The position numbers and the translations under genes are program-made. From NCBI GenBank assembly GCA_024643945.1, contig JAHELX010000251.1:1-8288 (forward strand): a stretch of DNA of 8,288 nucleotides, written 5' to 3'. The notes under the pieces are model-generated. The model did not search any database and was not told where the DNA came from. It saw only the letters and a list, made by a program, of their open reading frames with translations. Positions 1 to 5,568 of this stretch are shown piece after piece. Source of the stretch: Anaerolineales bacterium. Lineage in GTDB: Bacteria; Chloroflexota; Anaerolineae; 4572-78; NAK82. How positions within the stretch are numbered: position 1 is the first letter of the stretch; each line of letters begins with the position of its first letter.

Positions 1-1
1 T

Positions 2-391
2 TTACGCGAAGGAAAAGGCTCTGTTAAACTGGGTAGCGGCCTGTTTGAAGGAAGGTATTCCTTTACATCCCGCTTTGAAGAAGGACCGGGAACCAATCCC
101 GAAGAATTGATCGGCGCTGCGCACGCCGGGTGCTTCTCGATGGCCCTAAGCGCAGGCCTGGGGCGGTCGGGTTACACACCGAAACGTATCCATACCACGG
201 CCCAGGTTTATCTGGAGAAGGTCGACGGTGAGTCCAAGATTACCAGAATCCACTTAAACACTGAGGCAGAGGTGCCGGGGATCGACCAGGAGACTTTCTT
301 AGAGCAGGCCGAGGGGGCCAAGGCAGGGTGCCCGGTTTCCCAGGCCCTGGCTGGCGTGGAAATTACCATGGAGGCCAGGCTGATTTCCTAA
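2..391 (+). CDS. osmC: OsmC-family peroxiredoxin, 5' end cut off by the window
   Basis: OsmC proteins are small cytoplasmic thiol peroxidases that reduce organic hydroperoxides and peroxide. The visible 129 residues carry the family core: an RFEEGPGTNPEELIGAAHAG stretch with the conserved Arg at visible residue 24, the first redox cysteine in AGCFSMAL (visible residue 44), and the second in KAGCPVSQAL (visible residue 110). The two cysteines are 66 residues apart, the same as C59/C125 of E. coli OsmC (143 aa). By that match about 15 N-terminal residues lie before the window. The reading frame is open from base 2, so the TTG at 107 is an internal leucine and not a start. The gene ends in TAA and is followed by an intrinsic terminator. 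I see OsmC proper, not OhrA, because of the PEELIGAAHA context; Ohr is the alternative. Confidence 0.93.
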   Translation, partial: LREGKGSVKLGSGLFEGRYSFTSRFEEGPGTNPEELIGAAHAGCFSMALSAGLGRSGYTPKRIHTTAQVYLEKVDGESKITRIHLNTEAEVPGIDQETFLEQAEGAKAGCPVSQALAGVEITMEARLIS

Positions 392-416
392 GCCTTAGAT
401 CCATGGATTGCAAGAG

Positions 417-444
417 GGCGCTCCTTCACAGGAGCGTCTTTTTT
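417..444 (+). terminator. Rho-independent terminator of osmC
   Basis: A perfect 7-bp stem (CGCTCCT at 419-425, AGGAGCG at 430-436) closes a TCAC loop. It can extend by a G-U and a G-C pair to 417/438. It is followed directly by TCTTTTTT (437-444). It lies 25 bases after the osmC stop and fits a classical intrinsic terminator on the + strand, so acnA is transcribed separately. Confidence 0.9.
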
Positions 445-513
445 GTAGAATTTGAAGCTTTAGATGCCGGTCACCTTCGTACCAAGAGTTACACATTCTT
501 GAAAGATGCGGTA

Positions 514-551
514 TAGGTGCGGAGCGAAGTTCCCGTGTAGGGTTGCACCTA
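514..551 (+). other. Inverted repeat between osmC terminator and acnA promoter
   Basis: TAGGTGC (514-520) and GCACCTA (545-551) are perfect 7-bp arms around a 24-base centre, which itself contains CCC/GGG (532-534 and 540-542). There is no U-tract behind it, so it is not an intrinsic terminator. It lies upstream of the acnA promoter and would not be in that transcript. It could be an operator, a remnant of a palindromic repeat, or chance. I see no gene in 445-592. Confidence 0.35.
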
Positions 552-592
552 ATTTGCATAGAATTTTGGACAGCCCCTGCCCTGGCTGGCTA

Positions 593-621
593 TTGACAAA
601 GCCTTTCTGACCCGGTACAAT
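593..621 (+). promoter_or_regulatory. Sigma-70-type promoter for acnA
   Basis: A consensus -35 TTGACA (593-598) is separated by 17 bases from a -10 TACAAT (616-621), one mismatch from TATAAT. The predicted transcription start is near 628-630, giving a 5' leader of about 170 nt before the aconitase ATG. It lies after the osmC terminator and is the only strong promoter match in the intergenic region. Confidence 0.85.
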
Positions 622-639
622 GAATATCCAAGTTTAGCA

Positions 640-661
640 GCGGACTCATATTATTGTCCGC
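640..661 (+). other. Leader hairpin just downstream of the acnA transcription start
   Basis: GCGGAC (640-645) and GTCCGC (656-661) form a 6-bp stem with a 10-base AT-rich loop. It would sit about 10 nt into the acnA mRNA and may act as a 5' stabilising hairpin. A TTTTT run follows only 9 bases later (671-675), too far for a normal intrinsic terminator. Confidence 0.45.
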
Positions 662-690
662 CTCAAGCTATTTTTCGGATAGGCACTTAG

Positions 691-772
691 TACCCTGTCA
701 ACGGTGATTTGACGTGTAAAAACTAACGCCATGGGCGTCAAAATTATCTGTCAATTCAGCCTTGACAGGGTA
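691..772. mobile_element. 82-bp MITE-like element in the acnA leader
   Basis: The ends are perfect 11-bp inverted repeats, TACCCTGTCAA (691-701) and TTGACAGGGTA (762-772). Aligning further inward gives about 20 matches in 23 positions (691-713 against the reverse complement of 750-772). The element is flanked on both sides by TTAG (687-690 and 773-776), consistent with a 4-bp target duplication. The direct repeat can be read as TTAGTA because the element starts with TA and the right flank continues with TA. The centre holds two smaller dyads, TTTGACG/CGTCAAA (708-714/736-742) and ACGCC-ATG-GGCGT (726-738). There is no ORF, so any movement would need a transposase elsewhere. It lies between the promoter and the ribosome binding site of acnA and would be transcribed as a long hairpin. 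The alternative is a native regulatory dyad with chance flanks. Confidence 0.6.
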
Positions 773-800
773 TTAGTATTGAACAAAAGGATTAAGCCTA

Positions 801-3512
801 ATGACTGAGAAATCCAAGGATTTTTTTGGTGCTCGCACCACTTTCGATACCGGCAGCGGGATCGCATATTACTATCGATTGCATAAGCTGGAAGAAGACG
901 GCCTGGGGGCTGTTTCAAAACTACCCTTTTCTATCAAGGGGCTGCTGGAAGCGGTTTTACGGGAATGTGGCGGCTATGTCGTCACCCAGAACGACGTGGC
1001 CAACCTGGCCGCCTGGAGCGCGCCATCACCCCAGGCGGTGGAATTGCCTTTCAAACCTGCCCGCGTCATTATGCAAGATTTCACCGGCGTGCCGGCTGTG
1101 GTGGATCTGGCCGCGCTGCGCTCGGCTATGGCCCGCCTGGGAGGTGACCCGCAAAAGATCAATCCGGTCGTCCCCGTGGATCTGGTGATTGACCACTCGG
1201 TGCAGGTAGACGTGTTTGGTGCTTCCATTGCTCTCTTGCGTAATGCCGAAATTGAGTTTGAACGCAATCGCGAGCGGTATGAATTTTTGCGCTGGGGCCA
1301 GCAGGCCTTTGACAACTTCCGGGTGGTGCCGCCTGCCAGCGGCATCGTACACCAGGTCAACCTGGAATACATCGCCCAAGGGGTTCAAACCAGGCTCGAG
1401 GATGACGGGATCGTCGCCTTTCCCGACAGCCTGGTGGGCACCGACAGCCACACCACGATGATCAACGGCCTGGGTGTCGTCGGCTGGGGAGTGGGCGGCA
1501 TCGAGGCCGAGGCGGTAATGCTCGGCCAGCCCATTTACATGCTCACCCCCGAAGTCGTCGGCTTCCGGCTGACAGGTCAATTACGCGAAGGGGTCACCGC
1601 TACGGATCTGGTTTTGACCGTCACCCAGATGCTGCGTGAGAAAGGCGTGGTAGGCAAGTTCGTAGAGTATTACGGTACTGGCCTCAGCAGTATGACTTTG
1701 CCCGACCGGGCAACCATCGCCAATATGGCGCCTGAATATGGCGCCACGATAGGTTTCTTCCCGATAGACGAGGAAACTCTGCGCTACTTGCGGCGCACGG
1801 GCCGTCCCGAGGAACTGGTGACGCTGGTGGAACGCTACACCAAAGAGCAGGGGCTCTTCCGCAGCGACGGTACGCCCGATCCTGAATTCAGCGACAGGCT
1901 GGAATTGGACCTGGGCGATGTGGAACCGAGCCTGGCCGGCCCCAAACGCCCCCAGGATCGGGTGCCGCTGGGGCGTATGAAACAGGCCTTTCAGGCAGTA
2001 TTACAGGCACCTGCCGAGCGGCGAGGATATGCCCTGTCGGATGAGGCGCTGGACCGCAAGGTGAGCGTAAGCATCAACGGCAGCAGCGACGAAATCGGCC
2101 ACGGGGCGGTGGTCATCGCTGCCATCACCAGTTGCACCAACACCAGCAACCCTTCGGTGATGCTGGGGGCAGGCATTCTGGCCAAAAAGGCGGTCGAGCG
2201 TGGCTTGCAGGTGAAGCCCTACGTAAAGACCAGCCTGGCGCCGGGCTCCAAGGTGGTGACCGATTATCTGAACAAGGCGGGGTTGACCCCTTATCTGGAG
2301 CAGTTGGGATTTTACACGGTTGGCTATGGCTGCACGACCTGCATCGGCAACAGTGGTCCGCTGCCTGATGCGGTGGTGCAGGCCATCACGGCCGGGGATC
2401 TGGTCGTAGCCGGGGTGTTGAGCGGCAACCGCAACTTCGAGGGGCGTATCCATCCTTACGTCAAGGCCAATTACCTGGCTTCGCCGCCCCTGGTGGTGGC
2501 TTATGCCCTGGCCGGCAGAGCCGACGTCGACCTGACCCGCGAACCGTTGGGGATTGGCAAGGATGGAGAGCCGGTGTACCTGAAAGACATCTGGCCCAGC
2601 CAGGCTGAAATCGCGGCCGCGATGGAGCGGGCGCTGGATCCGGCCGACTTCAAACAGGAATACCAGGGGATTGAGTACGGCAATGAGCGTTGGAATGCCA
2701 TCCCTGTGGGTGACAGCGCGCTTTACGAATGGAGCCCGGACTCAACTTACATTCAAGAGCCGCCCTTCTTCGTAGACCTGACGCCGGAAGCAGAGCCTAT
2801 CCGCTCCATCCAGGGGGCGCGCGTGCTGGTCAAAGTGGGCGACAGCATCACCACCGACCACATCTCGCCGGCGGGCTCCATCGCCAAAGACAGTCCGGCC
2901 GGCCAGTATCTCATCAGCCTGGGTGTGGAGCCCAAAGATTTCAACAGTTACGGCTCGCGCCGCGGCAACGACCGGGTGATGACGCGCGGCACTTTTGCCA
3001 ACATCCGGCTGAAGAATCAACTGGCCCCTGGCACCGAGGGTGGCTGGACCACCTACCTGCCCAGCGACCAGGTGATGAGCATTTACGCTGCGGCTCAGAA
3101 ATACGAGGCGGAGGGCACGCCACTGTTGGTGCTGGCCGGGAAGGAGTATGGCACCGGCTCCAGCCGCGATTGGGCGGCCAAGGGCACCTTTCTGCTAGGG
3201 GTGAAGGCGGTGTTAGCCGAGAGCTACGAGCGCATCCACCGCAGCAACCTGGTGGGCATGGGCGTCTTGCCATTGCAATTCAAAGCGGGGCAAAGCGTCG
3301 AGGCGCTGGGCCTGACCGGGTATGAAACCTACACCATTCACGTGGACGACGACCTGCAACCCCTCCAGGACGTGCAGGTAGACGTGACCGATGCCCAGGG
3401 GAACACCCGGGCCATCACCATGACCTGCCGCGTAGACACGCCGGTGGAGGTGGATTACTACCGCAACGGGGGGATTCTGCAGACGGTGTTGCGAACCTTC
3501 CTGAAAGAGTAG
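801..3512 (+). CDS. acnA: Aconitate hydratase, AcnA/IRP1 type
   Basis: This enzyme interconverts citrate and isocitrate through cis-aconitate in the TCA cycle, in the cytoplasm, using a [4Fe-4S] cluster. The 903-residue length fits the AcnA/IRP1 class (about 890-900) and not AcnB. The cluster ligands are C445 (SCTNTS), C511 and C514 ([11 protein letters not shown]). Their spacing of 66 and 3 equals that of E. coli AcnA C435/C501/C504. Other family motifs are [15 protein letters not shown] (D215-S216-H217), [12 protein letters not shown], the swivel-domain [13 protein letters not shown] (from about 680), SYGSRRGN (716-723) and [12 protein letters not shown] (784-795) with the substrate-binding Ser and Arg. 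The ATG at 801 follows AAAGGA (786-791) by nine bases. The gene has its own promoter, about 170 nt upstream, and its own downstream hairpin, so it is probably monocistronic. Its leader contains a MITE-like element. 2-methylcitrate dehydratase (AcnD) is less likely given the close AcnA motif match. Confidence 0.97.
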   Translation: MTEKSKDFFGARTTFDTGSGIAYYYRLHKLEEDGLGAVSKLPFSIKGLLEAVLRECGGYVVTQNDVANLAAWSAPSPQAVELPFKPARVIMQDFTGVPAVVDLAALRSAMARLGGDPQKINPVVPVDLVIDHSVQVDVFGASIALLRNAEIEFERNRERYEFLRWGQQAFDNFRVVPPASGIVHQVNLEYIAQGVQTRLEDDGIVAFPDSLVGTDSHTTMINGLGVVGWGVGGIEAEAVMLGQPIYMLTPEVVGFRLTGQLREGVTATDLVLTVTQMLREKGVVGKFVEYYGTGLSSMTLPDRATIANMAPEYGATIGFFPIDEETLRYLRRTGRPEELVTLVERYTKEQGLFRSDGTPDPEFSDRLELDLGDVEPSLAGPKRPQDRVPLGRMKQAFQAVLQAPAERRGYALSDEALDRKVSVSINGSSDEIGHGAVVIAAITSCTNTSNPSVMLGAGILAKKAVERGLQVKPYVKTSLAPGSKVVTDYLNKAGLTPYLEQLGFYTVGYGCTTCIGNSGPLPDAVVQAITAGDLVVAGVLSGNRNFEGRIHPYVKANYLASPPLVVAYALAGRADVDLTREPLGIGKDGEPVYLKDIWPSQAEIAAAMERALDPADFKQEYQGIEYGNERWNAIPVGDSALYEWSPDSTYIQEPPFFVDLTPEAEPIRSIQGARVLVKVGDSITTDHISPAGSIAKDSPAGQYLISLGVEPKDFNSYGSRRGNDRVMTRGTFANIRLKNQLAPGTEGGWTTYLPSDQVMSIYAAAQKYEAEGTPLLVLAGKEYGTGSSRDWAAKGTFLLGVKAVLAESYERIHRSNLVGMGVLPLQFKAGQSVEALGLTGYETYTIHVDDDLQPLQDVQVDVTDAQGNTRAITMTCRVDTPVEVDYYRNGGILQTVLRTFLKE

Positions 3513-3518
3513 CGTCTG

Positions 3519-3557
3519 ATAGACCTGGCAGGTTTTCAGAAAACCTGCCAGGTCTAT
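3519..3557. terminator. Long palindromic hairpin after acnA (bidirectional terminator or dispersed repeat)
   Basis: Arms 3519-3536 and 3540-3557 pair over 18 bp around a CAG loop; the core is ACCTGGCAGGTTTT against AAAACCTGCCAGGT. It begins 6 bases after the aconitase stop. The trailing U-tract is weak on the + strand (ATTTC), but the TTTT/AAAA at the loop makes the stem AU-rich at its top. It probably ends acnA or protects its 3' end. Each arm is itself a near-palindrome (ACCT-GGC-AGGT), the build of dispersed palindromic repeats. A 10-base copy of its core, CTGGCAGGTT, recurs at 3619-3628. Confidence 0.65.
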
Positions 3558-3568
3558 TTCAATAAAAA

Positions 3569-3579
3569 GAGGTGACCTC
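3569..3579. promoter_or_regulatory. Short palindrome GAGGTGACCTC upstream of the kinase promoter
   Basis: A perfect 5-bp dyad, GAGGT-G-ACCTC, lies about 48 bases before the -35 box of the kinase promoter. It is short enough to be chance; an operator is only a possibility. Confidence 0.2.
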
Positions 3580-3626
3580 GCCCCTACTCCGTGAGATACG
3601 GAACGCACCCAAACAATGCTGGCAGG

Positions 3627-3655
3627 TTGACGCATCCTCAGAAGGCGAGTATACT
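3627..3655 (+). promoter_or_regulatory. Sigma-70-type promoter for the kinase operon
   Basis: TTGACG (3627-3632), a 17-base spacer, and TATACT (3650-3655) form a near-consensus promoter. Transcription should start near 3661-3663, giving a leader of about 38 nt to the ATG at 3700. Because the -10 box covers the in-frame TTG at 3655, this promoter also argues that translation starts at 3700. Confidence 0.8.
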
Positions 3656-3699
3656 TGCCTTACGGTTTTTATGCTTCTGAATGCCTCCATAAGGATGCT

Positions 3700-5568
3700 A
3701 TGGAACCACTCGGTCAAACCCTTGGTCCCTACCAAATCCTAGAGAAGATCGGCCAGGGCGGCATGGCCGAGGTTTATAAGGGCTTTCACCCGGCGCTCCA
3801 TCGCTACGTGGCGATCAAGCTGTTGGGCCAGTTCCTCCAGGCCGACCCCAGTTTTGCCCGTCGCTTCCAGCGGGAAGCGCAAGCCGTCGCCGCCCTCCGC
3901 CATCCCAATATCATCCAGATCTTCGACTTCGGCACCCAAAACGACAGTCACTACCTGGTGATGGAGTATATCGAGGGCAAGGACCTGGGAGACGAGATAG
4001 AGCGGCGCTGTGCTGGGGGAGAATCTTTCACCCCGGATGAGATTCTGCAACTCTTAAGCCAGGTCGCCGACGCTCTGGATTACGCCCATCAGCATGGTAT
4101 CATCCATCGGGACATCAAGCCGGGTAATATCCTCATAACTGAGGATGGGCGGGCCATCCTGACCGACTTTGGCCTGGCCATGCTCCGGGACCGGGTCAGT
4201 CCGGCCACGATGGGGCGCTCCTTCGGCACGCCGGAGTACATCGCGCCGGAGCAGGCGATCGACTCGCGCGCCGCCGTCCCTCAATCGGATATCTACGCCC
4301 TGGGGGTGATCCTCTACGAGATGGTTACGGGCCATCTCCCCTTTGAGGACGAATCGCCTCTCAGCCTGGCCCTAAAGCATATCAACGAGGAGCCCACGCC
4401 TCCTCGCCATTATGTGCCCCAACTCCCCGAAGCCGTCGAAGCGGTTATCTTGCGGGCATTGGCCAAAGAGCCAGCCGAGCGCTTCCCCACCACCCGAGCC
4501 ATGGTCAAAGCGTTGCGCCAGGCATGGGCCGGGGCTGGTGCCCAGCTCTCGGAAGAACTCTATCCTGCTGCTGTCTCGCCTGGTGGCCCACCGCATCCCA
4601 GGGCATCGTCACCAGCCAACGGGGAGAGACCATCTTCCTCCATCTGGCGGCGACGCGGGCTGCTGGTTGCCGGCTCGTTAGGACTCATCTTGATCGGACT
4701 GTTCGGCTTCTTTAGCTTCACCCGAGGTGATGGGCTCTTGGCTATCGCTGGAGCCACGCCTACCTCAACGCCTACGCCGACATCCACGCCTGTTCCTACC
4801 GAGCCTCCTGCTCCTACAGCCACAGCGACTGTCGCGCCGACTCATACTGCGACCGTCACCCCGTTGCCTACCAACACGTTCACTCCCACCCCGACCTCTT
4901 CCCCAACAGCAACGCCTGTGGCGCCCCCTACCGCCACGCCGACGCCGTCACCAACCGAAACGCCCACGCCGACGCCGTCACCAACCGAGACGCCGACACC
5001 CACACCGGTTGAAGCTGCCGATCTATACAACCACATCTTGTTTAAGACCGATCGAGCAGGTAGCGTCCAGATCTATTCGATGAATCCCGATGGCAGCGAC
5101 CCACGCCTGGTTCCGAACCCGGTCATCTATAACGAACTGGCAGCCCCAGAGGCTCTCTCTCCTGATCGCAAGCAGCAGATTGTGGTCCGCACGGAAGGCA
5201 ACGCCGATCTCTGGTTGGTGACTCTGGACGGCAGCCGGGACGAATGGCGCATTACCTATGCCGCCCAGAATGATTACGACCCTGCCTGGTCACCGGCCGG
5301 CGACCTCATCGCCTTTGTGTCCGAACAGAGTGGCAACAGCGACATTTATGTTTCCACGCCCTTGGGCTTTGACATGCGGCGCATCACCTTTAACGAGTCT
5401 CCTTTGGACAGGCACCCCACATGGTCTCCCGACGGCCGGTATCTGGCCTTCTGGTCAGACGCTCGCTATGATTTGCGCCAAATATATGTCTATGATCTCT
5501 GGAACGATGAGACGCGCCTCGTGGGAGGTGGACCTTTCAACGATTGGGACCCTCTGTGGGTAAAGTGA
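3700..5568 (+). CDS. Membrane-anchored Hanks-type Ser/Thr protein kinase with Thr/Pro linker and TolB-like propeller
   Basis: The 622-residue product has a cytoplasmic kinase domain (about 10-275). It shows the glycine loop GQGGMAEV, the VAIK lysine K40, the helix-C glutamate E59, the catalytic HRDIKPGN with D138, DFG with D156, and APE ending at E184, so all catalytic residues are present. After a basic stretch (RRR 317-319) comes one hydrophobic membrane segment (about 320-340). Next is a Thr/Pro linker of about 85 residues (352-437), then about 180 residues with four PD40/TolB-like repeats (motifs such as [10 protein letters not shown]). The predicted topology is kinase inside, propeller outside, as in receptor kinases of the PknB group. 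I chose ATG 3700, which has AAGGA at 3691-3695. The TTG at 3655 would add 15 residues but lies in the -10 box. The stop overlaps the next start. The ligand and substrate are unknown. Four blades are fewer than the usual six or seven. Confidence 0.92.
   Translation: MEPLGQTLGPYQILEKIGQGGMAEVYKGFHPALHRYVAIKLLGQFLQADPSFARRFQREAQAVAALRHPNIIQIFDFGTQNDSHYLVMEYIEGKDLGDEIERRCAGGESFTPDEILQLLSQVADALDYAHQHGIIHRDIKPGNILITEDGRAILTDFGLAMLRDRVSPATMGRSFGTPEYIAPEQAIDSRAAVPQSDIYALGVILYEMVTGHLPFEDESPLSLALKHINEEPTPPRHYVPQLPEAVEAVILRALAKEPAERFPTTRAMVKALRQAWAGAGAQLSEELYPAAVSPGGPPHPRASSPANGERPSSSIWRRRGLLVAGSLGLILIGLFGFFSFTRGDGLLAIAGATPTSTPTPTSTPVPTEPPAPTATATVAPTHTATVTPLPTNTFTPTPTSSPTATPVAPPTATPTPSPTETPTPTPSPTETPTPTPVEAADLYNHILFKTDRAGSVQIYSMNPDGSDPRLVPNPVIYNELAAPEALSPDRKQQIVVRTEGNADLWLVTLDGSRDEWRITYAAQNDYDPAWSPAGDLIAFVSEQSGNSDIYVSTPLGFDMRRITFNESPLDRHPTWSPDGRYLAFWSDARYDLRQIYVYDLWNDETRLVGGGPFNDWDPLWVK
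4934..4993 (+). repeat. 30-bp tandem repeat in the kinase linker
   Basis: Two adjacent 30-bp copies (4934-4963 and 4964-4993) differ at one base (A at 4959, G at 4989), which is synonymous (GAA/GAG). They encode the ten-residue unit [10 protein letters not shown] twice, inside a longer Thr/Pro-rich tract. In-frame copy-number change would lengthen or shorten the extracytoplasmic stalk without breaking the gene. Confidence 0.85.

Noticed and set aside
328..516. 62-codon + strand reading frame overlapping the osmC end
   Set aside because: It runs out of frame through osmC and straight through the intrinsic terminator; no family features.
571..588. CAGCC-N8-GGCTG dyad just before the acnA -35 box
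   Set aside because: Arms of 5 bp in GC-rich DNA are expected by chance; position is suggestive of an operator but nothing else supports it.
762..778. TTGACA at 762-767 as a second acnA promoter
   Set aside because: No -10-like hexamer at 16-18 bases downstream; the TTGACA is part of the terminal inverted repeat.
1026..1580. 184-codon reverse-strand frame inside acnA
   Set aside because: Antisense shadow of a well-supported aconitase gene in GC-rich DNA; composition is not protein-like.
2729..3325. 198-codon + strand frame inside acnA
   Set aside because: Out-of-frame shadow rich in Arg, Gly and His; the aconitase frame is intact through the whole stretch with conserved motifs.
4934..4993. 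CRISPR-like or satellite array
   Set aside because: The two copies are directly adjacent without spacers and are in-frame codons of a low-complexity linker.
4842..5036. Reverse-strand Gly/Val-rich repeat frame
   Set aside because: It is the antisense reading of the Thr/Pro linker; the repeat pattern follows from the linker codons.
5544..5567. Upstream TTG 5544 (and GTG 5565) as start of the 857-residue protein
   Set aside because: TTG would overlap the kinase by 25 bases with no ribosome binding site; ATG 5568 in TGATG is the usual coupled arrangement. GTG 5565 cannot be fully excluded.
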